From the NCBI GenBank assembly GCA_033725935.1, contig MU867132.1, positions 97,241 through 161,240 of the forward strand: a DNA stretch of 64,000 nucleotides, read 5' to 3'. The notes below the pieces were generated by a model, which saw only the letters and a program-made list of their open reading frames with translations, searched no databases and had not been told where the DNA came from. Of this stretch, positions 32,203-45,610 are shown one piece after another (within the stretch, counting starts at the first letter, position 1; every line of letters starts with the position of its first letter). A program made the translations under genes and the position numbers. The stretch is from Cladorrhinum sp. PSN259 (Eukaryota > Ascomycota > Sordariomycetes > Sordariales > Podosporaceae).

Positions 32203-34583
32203 TTTAATATTGGTGCCCAAGATCTTACCAGTAAGACGTGAGAGGTCGTTGGAACGTGTGCGTGGGCCCACAGAAGTGAATTCTTAGAAGCAGTGAATAT
32301 TTGATAAACCGAAGTGTAGATCATGGAGTGCGGTGGGACGGAATCCTCGGTGAGTTTATACTCTTGTTATTTTGAACGACTTCTTTGTCTCGGAGACCGT
32401 CTCATCACAATTGCGAGAGACATCTTTGCTTTGTCCAAGCCAGGAATAGTACTCTCCCTTTGTCCGTACGTTCGATTGTCTTTCTAGACAATGCGGTTGT
32501 TTCTCTCTTAGGCCTCCGTGCACCGGAGTCCAAATAGCTTATAGCATATCGATCATTTGGGCAAGTTAGCGATGGAATCAAAGAAAGACCCGGCTGTACC
32601 GTCAATGTTGCCCATGCTCCTCCGGTTCGGACCCAGACTTGTTCGAGAGTTACATTGTTCGGCATTTCTGAACCGCATGTTTGATGTCGGCATCGATGCC
32701 CAATATACGGTGACATGCCGCCTTATTGTTCCTTCAGCTGTTATCTGCAGCCGCCATGCCATTCACATGGTAAGACAAAACAAAGAAGTGTCGAGAACCT
32801 CTTTGTCGGGATTTTTTTTCCTCTGACCCTCGCGGCCTAATTATAGACCATGAAATCTCGTACATTCCACCGGGTTAGAAGCCGGATTGTCCACGGGCAA
32901 TTCACGGAGAGATATTAGTTTATGCTATTCTCCAAGCTCCACAGTGACCGTGTAGCTCGAGGCCTAGAAGCGCCAGGCTCGCCTCTCTCGAGTGTTTTTG
33001 ATAGTGATGGGGCACTAGGGCTCTTGGGCTACTGCTTATGTGGTATCAGCCGAGTACGAGATATCGGCTCGCTTGACTCAGAAAAAAAATGGAAATTTCA
33101 CCTCTGAGGGTTTTAGGGATCTTTTAATCAACCCATCGAGTGAAATTGATGATTGGGAATGAATTGTCTTATCGACGTGATATCGAGGTTCCATTCCAGG
33201 TTTGTTTGCCTCCGTTTTATCTTGTGGAGACCAGCAGTGGAAGCCATCTTCTACCCCGCGCCTAGCCTTTGGAGATCAAGGAGTGTTGTCGTCATGGTTA
33301 CTAAGCAGACCCCGCCAGTTGCAGCTCCATTACTCGATCTTCAGCGACATGACGCAGGGACGCAGCACCACACGTGTGGGCCTGAATGGGCATCACTGGA
33401 GTCGGCCGAGGCAGGGAGGTCGCAGTGCGTTGCTGCTGCAGAGAATGATTTTAACCGCGAACAGGTTCTTCGTGCCCGACGATTTGCGTCCAGTAAGGTG
33501 GCGGGGAATCAGCAGAATTCGCAATTTCGTTCGGGTGCGGCACATTCCTCAATGGCAATCAATACCTAATGGCGGGGGCCGACAGAAGCCCTCAGGCGTC
33601 GACAACCGTTTGAATCCCGTCTCTCGGGTATCATTCAGGAAACCAAACGTCCCATCGGGTGGCTGCCCGGCCTCGTAGACGAGTGATTTGCAGTGGAAAA
33701 GTGACCTGCAGAGATGCAGTAATGCCCAGCCAGCACCAGCTTCTGCAGAAACAAAGCTTCCGTCATGGTGGAATTCCACCCACTTGGCAAAGGGCAGCAC
33801 GGTCGGGCTGTGCAATGGCAATTCTTTGCAGTAGCGCCTGTAGCTCCAAAAAGCACCCCTGGTCCCTGGAGTGGTTGGTATTGGTTGGGAGTCGCCGGTA
33901 TGAACCACACTCACGTACCAATATAAACCAAGCTCCCGCTGGTATCATCGCCCCCATTGTCCAACCAACACCGGCCATCTGCGGCAAACGCCTCCCCCTT
34001 CCCGTCGTCCTATTCTTGACGCATTGAAACATCTTCCAGAAAAAAAGAAGAGGCAGAGCGCATTGTCCCCAACGAGCTTCGCCGTTCGCCCAGCCGCCTC
34101 ACGATTCCTTCTGTGCTGTGTCAGAAAACTGTTCTACAATACCCGGCGCAATCTATCGCTGATCGCATCGGATCCGACGTCACAGCGCCCATCTCTGCCG
34201 CCTCGCCTTGCCGTTGTTGCTGCGCTTGGCCATATATAACCACCACCCATTTCCCCAGACCTTTTTCTTCGGATCGTCCCGACGAATTTCCTTGCATTCC
34301 AGAATTTAGTCTTTTTAGGGGTGCGTCTTTTCTTTTTCAGTATTCTGTCTTTAAGTTCCACATACCCGGCCATTGGATCTGCAAATCCATTTCAGCTTTT
34401 CTTGTCATCACTCTCCCATCTTCCCGTGGATTGGCCCACCCAACCCACAACCCAAGCTCCAGGCTTCCCCGCTGTCCTTATCTGTGGCCTGACTGGAGAC
34501 CTATTAATACCACCCGAGACCATCAATTTCTTCGAAGCTAACTCGACCATTGAAGCAAACCCAGTATCTAGACATCAATCACA
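32203..34583. promoter_or_regulatory. Divergent region, Asn-rich gene / glycogen synthase
   Basis: 2.4 kb between divergent start codons. Nearest to glycogen synthase it has a TATATAA element at 34233-34239, a pyrimidine-rich leader and an AGGGG (STRE-like) pentamer at 34317-34321; a CCCCT lies at 33856-33860. Overlapping short frames on both strands around 32405-32826 look mildly protein-like but have no support. I cannot identify a third gene. Confidence 0.45.
34233..34239 (+). promoter_or_regulatory. TATA box of glycogen synthase
   Basis: TATATAA 345 bases upstream of the glycogen synthase ATG, followed by a T/C-rich leader of a length usual for this kind of gene. The match is good; its use is inferred from position. 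Confidence 0.5.
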
Positions 34584-36888
34584 ATGGCCGAAGACGGAGA
34601 TCGCGAACCTCGCGAGGTCAAGAACCACCTCCTTTTTGAAATCGCGACAGAAGTTGCCCATCGAGGTGTGTTCCCCCCTCTAGGATTCTGACGCAAGTTA
34701 GCAACTAACAATGACGCAGTTGGTGGTATCTACTCCGTGATCAAGTCGAAAGCTCCAGTAACCACTGCCGAGTATGGCGACCGTTATACCCTCATCGGTC
34801 CTCTTAACCATCAATCCGTAAGTTGAGCGAAGCCCTGTATGACAAATACAGGCAACACCAATACTAATTCCTCTTTCTAGGCGGCCGTCGAGGTTGAGCC
34901 GATGGAGCCCACCAATCCCGAGCTGGCTGCCAGCATCCAAGCGATGAGAGAGCGCGGCATTGGCATATTATATGGACGATGGCTGATTGAGGGCGCCCCA
35001 AGAGTTCTTCTTTTCGACACCAAGACTGCCTATAGCTACTTGAACGAGTGGAAGTCGGACTTGTGGAATGTGGCTTCGATCCCTTCTCCCGACAACGACG
35101 AGGAGACGAGCGAGGCTATCGTCTTTGGCTACCTAGTTGCCTGGTTCCTGGGGGAGTTTGTTTGTCGTGAGAAGAAGAAGGCAGTTATCGCGCATTTCCA
35201 CGAATGGCTTGCTGGTGTTGCCCTCCCACTCTGCAAGAAACGCCGCATCGACGTCACCACCATTTTCACCACCCACGCAACCTTGCTCGGCCGGTACCTC
35301 TGTGCCGGTTCAGTCGACTTTTACAACAATCTGCAGTTCTTTGATGTTGATGCCGAGGCTGGCAAGCGCGGTATCTACCACCGGTACTGCATCGAGCGCG
35401 CTTCGGCTCACTCCTGCGATGTCTTCACCACGGTTTCTCACATCACTGCTTATGAAAGCGAGCATCTCCTCAAACGCAAGCCTGATGGAGTATTGCCCAA
35501 CGGTCTCAATGTCACCAAGTTTGCCGCTATGCACGAGTTCCAGAACCTGCACCAACAGTCCAAGGAGAAGCTTCATGACTTCGTCCGGGGTCACTTCTAC
35601 GGCCATTACGATTTCGATCCTGAAAACACTCTCTACTTCTTCACCGCAGGCCGGTACGAGTTCAGGAATAAGGGCGTAGACATGTTCATTGAGTCACTTG
35701 CTCGCCTCAACCACCGTCTCAAGAGCTCTGGCAGCAAGACGACTGTTGTTGCATTCGTCATCATGCCAGCTCAGACCACTTCATTGACGGTAGAGGCTTT
35801 GAAGGGCCAGGCCGTCATCAAGTCGCTCAGAGACACTGTCGATACTATTGAGAGGAACATCGGCCGCCGTATCTTTGAGCGGTCTCTGAAGTGGCACGAG
35901 GGTGAACCGATGCCGGACGACAAGGACATTATTACCAGCCAGGATCGCGTTCTTCTCCGTCGGCGTCTTTTTGCCATGAAGAGGCACGGCCTCCCCCCAA
36001 TCGTTACCCACAACATGATCAACGATAGCGAGGACCCTATTCTTAACCAGATTCGCCGCGTACAGCTTTTCAATCACCCAACCGATCGGGTCAAGATCAT
36101 CTTCCACCCAGAGTTCCTCAACTCTGCCAATCCCGTCCTGCCGCTAGACTACGACGACTTCGTGCGCGGTACCCATCTGGGCGTGTTCTCGTCCTACTAC
36201 GAGCCATGGGGTTACACACCCGCCGAGTGCACGGTGATGGGTGTTCCAAGCATCACCACGAACTTGTCAGGATTCGGCTGCTATATGGAGGAGCTGATTG
36301 AGAACTCCAGCGACTACGGTATCTACATTGTTGACCGCCGCATGAAGGGAGTAGACGAGTCGGTCAACCAGCTCACCTCATACATGTACGAGTTCACTCA
36401 AAAGAGCCGCCGGCAGCGTATCAACCAGCGCAACCGTACTGAGCGCCTGAGCGATCTCCTTGACTGGAAGCGCATGGGTATGGAGTACGTCAAGGCTCGT
36501 CAACTGGCTCTCAGACGGGCCTACCCAACTTCGTTCGTTGGCGATGATGATGAGGACGATTTTATTCCAGGCGTGGAGCAGAAGATCTCGAGGCCATTCT
36601 CGGTGCCTGGGTCCCCGCGTGACCGCACGGGCATGATGACTCCTGGTGACTTTGCCAGCCTTCAGGAGGGTCATGAAAGTCTCAGCACCGAGGACTACGT
36701 CGCATGGAAGCTTCCGTAAGTATCCGTTTAGAGTCCCCTTTTTGCAGATGAGCAATTTGCTAACACTTAATTCAAACAGTGAGGAGGAAGATCCTGAGGA
36801 ATACCCATTCCCGCTCACTCTCAAGACCAAGCCATCAGGACCTGGGAGTCCACTGGACGCTGTTCTCCTGAACGGTAACGGTAACTAA
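34584..36888 (+). CDS. gsy1: Glycogen synthase (GT3)
   Basis: Exons 34584-34665, 34720-34817, 34881-36715 and 36780-36888 encode 707 residues. All introns are GT-AG and rejoin conserved motifs: HRVGGIYSVIKSKAPVTTAE, YTLIGPLNHQSAAVEVEPME and VAWKLPEEEDPEEY. The enzyme transfers glucose from UDP-glucose to the growing glycogen chain. The family E-x7-E catalytic motif is EPWGYTPAE (in YYEPWGYTPAECTVMGVPSI), and the acceptor-side motifs FHEWLAGVALPLCKKRRIDV and THATLLGRYLCAG are intact. The arginine cluster that senses glucose-6-phosphate is present (KSRRQRINQRNRTERLSDL). The C-terminal tail has several Ser/Thr-Pro and acidic sites (FSVPGSPRDRTGMMTPGDF) expected for inhibitory phosphorylation. 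Length matches fungal orthologues. Confidence 0.97.
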
Positions 36889-38023
36889 TAGCAGCATATG
36901 TCATGGTCAGCAGCTGTTTTCGCTCGTGTTTAAGTGTGACGTCAGTACAATAACCGGCATTTATTCTTTTATCATCACGGTGAATATTGGGAGGTTGGGA
37001 TTGCAAAATTTGGCGTGGTAGCAGGTCACTTATATTATTATGTATTGTACATACGAAATGTACTTAGGGGTTTTTTTTTGTATTCAAAGGGTTTCTGTTG
37101 CTGGGTTTGACATATGTACATGCCTGTATATACGTACTTTTGCCGGCACGAACAGATGACCCCGAAAAAATATTTGTATATGGGTTTCGAGGGATCAGAT
37201 AGTTTTTCGTCCCATGTCTTTCTTGCGTGTCAGGGTCAGAGTGGAGTGAGAACAACGGCTGGGAAACTGAAACTTCCCAAAATAGCGAAGGAACTCAAGC
37301 GAAAGTAATATCTCACGTGAATGCCAACCAACCATCCCGCATACCCCGCCCCCACAATCGTGTAAGATTGATCGATTGGAAACGAGACCACTCGCATTGT
37401 GTTTACTTTCTAAAGGTTATAATTCATTGAAGCAGAAGAAGCGTTTCTTGCTGCTTTCTAGTTTCAATGTTTCACAACCAACTTTGATCGGCGAATTAGC
37501 GTTGCTTGGCCGATTTAAGCCGTCCATGTCAACGCCACCGTCCAACGCATCGAGCTTCCAGGGATCTCCGTCATGAGGATATGATCATCACAGGTGTGTG
37601 TCTCCGTCGGATTGGTGTTTGTACAACACTGCTGTCGATAGCCCAAAAAAAACCGTTAAATGTCTTTTGTGCACCCATCGGGTTAGGCATCCGTATCAAA
37701 ACACAATGGGACATTGGACTGACCTGGAATTCCTGCAGCTTCTAGTTATTCTTCTTCCCTTGACTTTGCGCCGCCTTGCATGCACCGTCTCTGCAGTACA
37801 TGCAGACGCGGGAGCGCCCTTGCGGCACAGACACAGCAGACAGCCGCAAGGAAAGACAGAGACCTGCCCTGACAGGCACGCTCGAGTGGCCTCCCTCATT
37901 AAATCCTTGCTAAACCGCGTCCAGCTGTAACCCATCGACTAGCCGCCCCGAAGCTTAACACACCAACGATTCCGCACCCCTCTCCCATCCTTTCCCATTC
38001 TTCTTTCCCCCCTTTTTCCCGTC
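36889..38023. other. Intergenic region, glycogen synthase / F-box-LRR-like
   Basis: 1.1 kb between two plus-strand genes: 3' UTR of glycogen synthase (A/T-rich to about 37150), then promoter and a C/T-rich leader (about 37960-38020) of the next gene. No gene seen. Confidence 0.45.
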
Positions 38024-40331
38024 ATGGGATTTGTTTCTACCATCACAATGAGATTTTTCAAGAAGAAAGAAAAACGAAAGAACGGCGCCGACGATGGGCA
38101 TGGCCAAGGTTGGATATCAGGGAATGGGAACGGTGGATACTCATCGGGAGACGGTGGTCACGGTGAGGGCCGGGCAGGCGGTTACCGGCCCTATGGTTCA
38201 TCTCCGTCTGGATCGCCCGCAACTCCCGACCGTCTCCGCTCGAGGCCCACACACGCTTCGGCTGCCACGCTCGTCAGACTTCCAGCCCCAGTCCTCAAAC
38301 GCATCTTCACTTTTGTGTGCCCGCACAGCTGCGATGAGAGCTATGAGACGTGTGAACAGAGCTCAGTTGAGGCTGCCTGCATGTTGTGTGACCTGCGCGA
38401 TTTGGCGCATTGCGTTGCCGTGTGCAGGAAGTGGAGGGATGAGGGCGTGAAGCTACTGTATGTCGATAATGACCTTGTGCTTCCCAAGATGGAAACTTGC
38501 TAATCGTGACTTTGTGAAATTCAGATATCACAGCATAAGAATAGACAGCGTTCACTACTGCGACCGCGAGGCTATCCTTGCAGAACGACGCAAGCGTCGG
38601 TCTTTTTTTGATCGCAATGGAGAGCCCGAGGATCCAGCTCAAAACCGGCTCAAGCTCCTCTGTCGAACCCTTCGAGAAGACCCCGTCCGACGGGGAGGCC
38701 TCGTCCAGTTTCTAAAAATGCCATATATGCTTCGCGAGACATCACAAGCCGATCTGGCTCGGACAATCGCTGTGACGCCAAACCTGCACTACGTCGATCT
38801 TCCGGAAGGGTTATTTTCAGACGAGGCATCCTTCATGACCCTCAGACTCGAAGTACAGGCACGCTGTCTTGAGCTCCGCAAGATGACATATATGAGTGGC
38901 TCTGAGCGCAGCTTACAGGCACTTGCATCCGGGAGAGTTTGGACAAAACTCGAAGTTCTTGAGCTTATTCGAATAGACATGGACCCGACAATGCTTCGCC
39001 ACGTGCTGGCCAATCTTGGAAACCTGAGAGCGCTCAAAATCAGTCAATCCGAGTCCGTTATTGATGAAACATTGGCTTGGAATGACGCATTGCCACCATT
39101 TCCTCCACTTGAAGAGTTCATTCTAACTGACGTACCCAACATCACTGCTGAGGGTCTCAAAGGCTGGCTGGCCCTCCCCGAGGCTCGACAAGCATTGAAG
39201 GTTCTCACTCTCAACAGAACAGGCGTGAAAGTATGGACTTTACAGGAAATAGTCGTCCATATTCCGCAACTAAAGATCCTGTCCGTCATGGATAATGTAT
39301 CGACTGCTATTCCAGTAGCTGCTGGTTCGAGCAATATCCCGCCTCTCAGCTCTCGCAGTCTTGAAACACTACACTTTGAGATCACGGCGGCTACATCATC
39401 GCCCAAATACTCGGGCGTTACGGCGAGTTATTACAGCTACCTTGCTGGGTCGTTGCTCGCAGGTGGACTTCGGAATCTACTGGCTGTATATGTTAGGGAT
39501 CCAAACTTTCCTGACTTACTGCTGGGGTTACCACCACCCGCGCCGGCTTATGCTGAGGGGGGCATTGCGAGACCGAGTAGCAGTGGGTCGAACTCGCCTT
39601 TCCCATCGCCGGGTTACAGTCCGAAAGCGAGCTATGGGTTTCCTGCGCCGTCGTCTAATCCCTTCTTGTCAAACAGTCCGACGAAAGGTGGTGTAGGAGG
39701 GCACAGGCCACAGCAGAGCTCGATTTCTTCCTTGGGATCAACGTCACCATTCAGTCCTAACCCTAGGTTCAGCAGCAATAATCCCTTCGCTGCTATCGCT
39801 AGCGGGTCGATCCCGCCTGCGGGAGGGAGCTTCATGAACTTGCCGGCCAAGTTGGAAGTTTTTACCAAAGGTGATGATGATCAATTGGGGTGGTCGTTTG
39901 TTAGAGTTGGCGATGACCAAAGGGACGATCCTTTTGGAGCTGGGGGATCTACAGGAAGGGGAAGTTCGGTGTTTGGTGGGTCTTTGATACCCGGTGGTGG
40001 GGGCGCAGTAAGAAGGGCGACGAGAGGGGAGAGTGTGAGTGTTAATAGGCCCATGAGTAGTTATGGCCTTGGAGCGGATGTGATGGGTGGGAGCACGGCT
40101 GGGTGGAGTAGTGGTGCGGGTGCGAGGAGGAGTACGCTTATTGGGGGTGCTGGGGCGGGAGGAGGGTTCTTGGCTGTTCCCAATGAGCTTGTGGGAGGGA
40201 GTTTCAGGGGGCAGTCAGTTGCTAGTGGGTTGGGAGGAGGTTCTGGTGGTGATGGTGGGTTGGATGAGTGGCCTCGGCCTAGGAGCAGTAATGGGGAAAG
40301 TAAGAGAGAGAGGTTGGATCTGTGGAGGTAA
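38024..40331 (+). CDS. F-box/LRR-like protein
   Basis: Exons 38024-38457 and 38525-40331 encode 746 residues. The intron begins GTATGT, has a GCTAATC branch-like site and ends TTCAG; it joins LCDLRDLAHCVAVCRKWRDE + GVKLL to YHSIRIDSVHYCDREAILAE. Residues 84-150 look like an F-box (LVRLPAPVLKRIFTFVCPH ... CVAVCRKWRDEGVKLLY). Leucine-rich, LRR-like stretches follow (TKLEVLELIRIDMDPTMLRH, LGNLRALKISQSESVIDE, LPPFPPLEEFILTDVPNITA, QALKVLTLNRTGVKVWTLQE), as in SCF substrate receptors. The last 230 residues are Gly/Ser-rich and disordered. A second ATG lies at 38048. Expected role: substrate adaptor for Skp1-Cul1 ubiquitin ligase. Target unknown. Confidence 0.85.
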
Positions 40332-41140
40332 AAAAGAATGATAATAGAATGATGCAGAGCATGCTTAGGTAAAGGGTAATGGAAGCGGTACGACCAAAAA
40401 GTGTTAAAGGAGTTACGAAAGATCAAGATTGTTCAATAAGCCCCCTGGATTTGTGTGGTTGCTTTTTATCTCCCCTTCCCCCGTTGAGCTACGTATGCCT
40501 GCACATGTAGAATCAAGATGTGATCGGATTTTTTGTCAGCAATGAAAGTCGTCTGCAGTATTAATAAGCTGGCGTTGTCTGCCTAAGGGAATGCTGCGTT
40601 GTGTTACAAATGAGTCTTTCTCGGATGATGATGTGGTTGGCTGGTTTCTTGATGGTGAGGTGTGACTGTAAGCCTGCAAAAGTCCGAGTCTTGGTTTATT
40701 TCCCGACAGGGAGAAATAAAGAAGGACTGACTCTGGTTTACAGAAATCAGCAGTGCAAATCGTGGAATTGAGCATTTCTTATTGGATGCCAATGGTAGGC
40801 AGAGATGCAGGTACACAGGCAGCAAAGAGAGCAAACACTACCACTGTTGGTTAACCTTGCTGGTTGCTGAGAATCTTTGTATATAACACTCTTTTTGTGT
40901 TTTTTTAAAGTTTTTCAGGAATTGATCTAACGACTTATTCCCACTTTCAATTTCTCTACATTGCCCAAAGTAAAAAGGAGAGAGAGAGAGACTTCCTGAC
41001 ACACAAGGTCACTTCGGCGGCTTCTCTTGCTATTTTCAACACCTGCACATCGACAAACAGAGAGCAGCCCCCCGAAGGCGACGGTTGGCGAAGACCACAC
41101 ACGGGGGAGAAAGCCACCAAAAAAAACCCCCCGAACGACA
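40332..41140. other. Intergenic region before RCC1-like gene
   Basis: 810 bases: 3' UTR of the F-box protein and promoter/leader of the Ran exchange factor. It has a GA repeat (40980-40992) and A-rich leader sequence. No gene seen. Confidence 0.45.
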
Positions 41141-43204
41141 ATGGCAAGACCCGCCAAATCATCTTCGTCTTCTTCCTCTTCCTCACAGCCCAACATTTCA
41201 AGAAGACAAACCCGTAAAGAAAGTCTCACGAAAACACAACTGTTCCCCCTGCTGGAGGATACCTTTCACCGCGTCCTAAAGATCGACGAGGAGGAGAAAG
41301 AAGAAGTGCAAGTAGTTTTATCGACCGGGGTTTCCCCTCTCGCTGGTGCTGCTGCTTCTTCTTCTTCTTCTTCTTCTTCTTCTTCTTCTTCTGGCGTCAC
41401 CAACCCAAGAGGGAAGAAGAGAAGTCTAGGAGACGACGACACACAAGTTCCGGAGAACCAGGACGACGCCGAGGAAGAAAAAGAAGCAAAAGATGGAAGA
41501 GACAGCGCCGAGGAAGAGCAAGGGTCAGATGCAGAAGATGATGACGAGGAAGAAGGAAGCGAGAACTCGGACGAACGGAGACCTGCTAATACGTCTGCTA
41601 AGCGGGTGAAGAAGAAGAAGAAGAAGCAGGCTGGCATTGGCATCTCTGGAGGAAGAAAAAAAGTTGTCGGTAATAAGAGGCGGAAGATTAGTAGTAGTCT
41701 TGATGCTGTCGGTGATATAACAAGACAGAAAAAAGATGATGGTAAGGGGCTTCGAATCTACGTGATGGGCGGTAACGAGAACGGAGAGCTAGGGATAGGA
41801 GGTACAGATGGAGAGGACGTGATTACTCCGAGGGTTGTGCAGGGCTTGGTTGGGAAGAAGGTAAGGATGATTGCTGTTGGGGGGATGCACTGTGCTGCGC
41901 TTGTTGATGGTGAGGAGGCAAAGGAGAATGGGATTTGGACTTGGTGAGTTTCTCTCTTTTCGATATGTATACCAAAGGGGAAGGATTGCTAATAAAGAAA
42001 ACAATAGGGGCGTGAATGACCTCGGTGCACTCGGGCGGGATACGACTTGGGATGGAGGCATGGTTGATATGGATAAAGATGGGGATGCGGATATGAATAG
42101 TATCGGGGAGGATAGTGATCTGAATCCGCTCGAGTCAAAACCTGGGAGGGTAGATTTCACTGGGACGGGGGTTGATACGAGAAGAATAAGGCAGGTCGTG
42201 GCGGGGGATAGTGGGACTTGGATTGTTACGTTTGATGGGGATGTTTATGGTTGGGGGAGTATGAGGGTATGTATTTCTACCTACTTTACCCCTTTTCGTT
42301 TACAATTACTGACGGCTGGGTTTATTAGTCCAATGAAGGCAAAGAACTGTTTGCGGGGAATGTTAGGATTCAGAGGAAGCCTACGCTGATTAGCCTTCCA
42401 GAAAAAGTCACCAAGCTGGCTGCTGGAAGTAATCATGTTGTTGCGCTTACTTGTTCTGGCGGAGTGTATACCTGGGGATTTGGGTATGAACAGGGACAGC
42501 TGGGGCGCAAAGTGATGGAGAGGAACGGGAAACAATTCTTCGGTGCCTTTACACCACGAAAACTTGGACTACGTCATATCAAGGACGTCTTCTCAGGATC
42601 AGACCACTCATTTGCCATTGCAGAGGATGGGGCCGTCTACGGTTGGGGTCTGAACAATTTCGGACAGACCGGAGTCGTCGCCAGCAAGAACGCAGGAGAA
42701 GATTCGGCCTGTGTCATGGTGCCCACCAAGATCAAGTGTTCTGCATGGAACAAGACGAGAAGAGTAATCTCAATCGCCCCAGGGGGTAAACACTCGCTCG
42801 CTCTAACGAGTGACGGGGAGTGTTATGCCTGGGGCCAGCTGGATGGATTCGCTTTGGGGTTCAAATTGGAAGAGTTGGAGAGTGATGATAATAATGTCGT
42901 GAGGGATTACAGGGGAAACCCGAGAATACTAAAGGAGCCTACTCGGGTACCCGGACTTCCCACCAACTTGCGATGCGCGGCCACGGGTGGGTCACATAGT
43001 ATTGCTGTCACCAACGAAGGGAGGGTGTACAGCTGGGGGTTCAATATCAGTCATCAGACCGGGCATGCTGGTTATGATGATATTGAGACGCCGAGGATGA
43101 TTAGTAGGAAATCGGTTGTCAACAAGGTGTTTGTTTGGGCGGATGCGGGAGGGCATTTTACTGTTTTGGCTGAGGAGGCACCAGATGTGATGGTCTCAGA
43201 GTAA
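41141..43204 (+). CDS. pim1: RCC1/Pim1-type Ran guanine nucleotide exchange factor
   Basis: Exons 41141-41943, 42008-42266 and 42329-43204 encode 645 residues. Introns are short GT-AG; the second intron keeps the frame of GDVYGWGSMR to SNEGKELFAGN. About the first 210 residues are disordered: Ser runs, an acidic stretch (EEEKEAKDGRDSAEEEQGSD) and Lys-rich sequence with a likely nuclear localisation signal (KRVKKKKKK). Seven RCC1 repeats follow, each with a Gly-rich turn: YVMGGNENGELGIGG, GIWTWGVNDLGALGRD, YGWGLNNFGQTGVV, YSWGFNISHQTG. RCC1 loads GTP on Ran at chromatin, powering nuclear transport and spindle assembly. The first repeat is preceded by a longer N-terminus than in animals. Confidence 0.92.
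41355..41392. repeat. Ser-coding (CTT/TCT) microsatellite in RCC1
   Basis: An uninterrupted CTT-type triplet run of 38 bases that encodes about 12 Ser residues in the disordered N-terminus of the Ran exchange factor. Likely variable in length. Confidence 0.9.
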
Positions 43205-45610
43205 GAGAATAGTGTGATAGAAATTTAGATATCACTCAGAGTGTAAATGTTAGTTCTTTTCGAAGCAGTCGACCCAAGTTCCAATTTTTGTTCTAACCAA
43301 CAGCATCACAAACCCGGCCCGGTCCCGGGTCCGGCCATATGTGGGGCCGGTTACGGAGCCCTCCCGGCTGGTAGGTGGGTTTGGTCCGGCCGGGCCGTCT
43401 TGTTTCGGCGATCAGGCCCCAAATCTGGCCCCCTTTTCTTCATACAAGCAAGCAGGCCACGACCAAAGCCACAAGCCCCCACTACCACCCAAACAAGTGT
43501 GACCGAGAAGCGATCAACAAACTTTATTTCGGCAACTCGAGTGTTGGCCGACAATCAAAGCCTTCGAATGGAGCCAACTCTCTCCTTCCTTCTACAGTCG
43601 ATTTGTGAGGACATGTATCGGTCAGCGAGAGAGTGACGCCTTGCGAGGGAGCCACTTAGAGAAGTCTAAACTTGTGTCCGGCATGAACGACGATAGTGCC
43701 CGCCCCTTAGCATCCATTCCCGCGCGGGCGCAGCATTATCAGCAGTAGCAGTAGGGTGCCTAGGATTTTGAGAACGGAAACTTAAAAGGATGTGCGTTGC
43801 GATGCTCTACGAAGCATTTGCATGAACCCCGGATTCGAAGTCTTACGCGGCAGTCGTCACCAACGATGTCGGACATGATGAAGGTAAGATGCCTTGTCCC
43901 CGCCCGTCCCGTTTCAACGTTTCGTCTCTGTATCTCTGCGGCGGCAAAGACGGGGGAGCGGGGTAGTATAGTAACTCGGAGCGATGCATGGATGCATGAA
44001 TTTACCGCCGCTGCTACGCATCCTTCGTTCTCCTTCTTTCTTCCCGGGATTACTCCACTAGAGGAAGGAAAGAGTCAGTCTAGCTTCAGGGGCTGATATT
44101 TTACGCAGCAGCCCTCTCGACTCCTCGGATGTTGAACTCGGGGGAGACTGGAACCAATGACTGTCCAGAAAGGCCATCCGACTTCTCTGTCTCTTCCCCG
44201 TCAACTCCGAGTCCCGAAGGCTATAAGATACGAACCCATGGGTATATTCATGCTCCAACAAACCAGTTAAAATCACAAACACAATAAGCTTCTGTTTGAG
44301 CCACCTTAGTGGTTGAAACAAAAAAAAAAAAAAGGACAGACAGAACGCGGGGTAAACATTCTTTTTTGTCTCTGCAGAAAAGATTTGCCCTGCTGATACA
44401 TAGATACCGTGACCATTATTTGCCCCTGAGAATGCAACCACTTATACCACACACGCTCTTTCCATTCTCAGCTGAAGTGCTTACACCTCCCTTCCCTCCC
44501 CGTCCCAATCGGACAAAATGAACGAACCGTTCCTTCCTGTACCTGCGTGCAGTGCAGTTGCATGCATAATCACGATACACACACACACTCACACACGGTT
44601 TTCCCCCACATATGCAAGTATTCAATACTACAACCAACCCTTTTGTCTGTGTGTGTAACATGCGTGATGAGATCTGAGACCGCAGCCAAGACACTGTTTA
44701 CTCTCAAAACCTAAAACTTCAGATGAAAGTCACGATCCAATCGCAATCATTTCAACACACACGAATCACACATCAGGGTACATACGGGGGGGTGTCCTTC
44801 ACGGGTGGGATATCCAGAACCCGCGTAAAATTTGTTTCACACAAGAGCTTGGAAGAGCATGGATATGGATGGGCAGTGCTCGGTTCTGTTTTGAACACCC
44901 CTCCCCTGAAAATCCCATGGGAACGGGAACGGTGGATTATCGTACGTACGCACGCAGCTTGTCCAGATTTTAAGCGATGATATTTGACAAGGAAAAACGG
45001 TGTGTCAGTCATGATAACCACTGCCAATGTTTACTGCGGCGTCGTATGTAATACAACACACTTCAGCCCTGTGATTGTGACGGTGATCCAGGCGGAACAA
45101 CGGCGACAAGTAAAACCGGGAGGGATACGGATAGGGATTTCTAAAACCAATAATTGAACAACTTCAGAATTCTAATAGTGCAAGATATCGTTTGGCGCGT
45201 TGTGATGGTGTGAAGTGTGAAATTCGGTCATCGTTCAAAGTATTGTTCACCCAAACTCATCATCAAATTTGCTCAAATGCATCTATCATATGATAATGTC
45301 AAGAAAACGTATAAAAAATCAATTTACCTCATAGATCCCGTATATATTCCCTTTCCCATAAAGTATAGTGTGTGTGTGGTATCATTTGTTTCGCATCCAA
45401 TCTTCCCAACCTATCCAAGTAAAAACCCAAAAAAATCCTTCCTTCAAGCATACCATATGATCATGACGTTGCATCATAACCACCCCGTAGTAGTCGTCCA
45501 TTCAATCATCCCACACATATCCTTAAATGCAAAATAAACGCCGTATAATGATGTTGTCCAAAATCAACGCCAATGCCCCCAACCCAAAAAGAAAAAAAAG
45601 AAATGGAACC
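43205..45610. other. Convergent 3' intergenic region with GC-rich inverted repeat
   Basis: 2.4 kb between converging stops. A GC-rich block at 43313-43397 has matching arms (CGGCCCGG at 43315-43322, CCGGGCCG at 43390-43397) and could fold. The rest is A/T-rich with purine and pyrimidine runs. Frames up to 127 codons (44058-44441, minus) are unconvincing. No gene supported. Confidence 0.45.

Noticed and set aside
32405..32826. Overlapping short frames on both strands upstream of the Asn-rich gene
   Set aside because: Mildly protein-like in one frame, but no consistent start, splice site or partner exon.
43796..43866. tRNA-like segment (GACTTCGAATCC on the minus strand)
   Set aside because: The arm sequences do not pair into a cloverleaf and the A box is missing.
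44058..44441. 127-codon minus-strand frame
   Set aside because: Overlaps homopolymers in a convergent 3' region; composition not protein-like.
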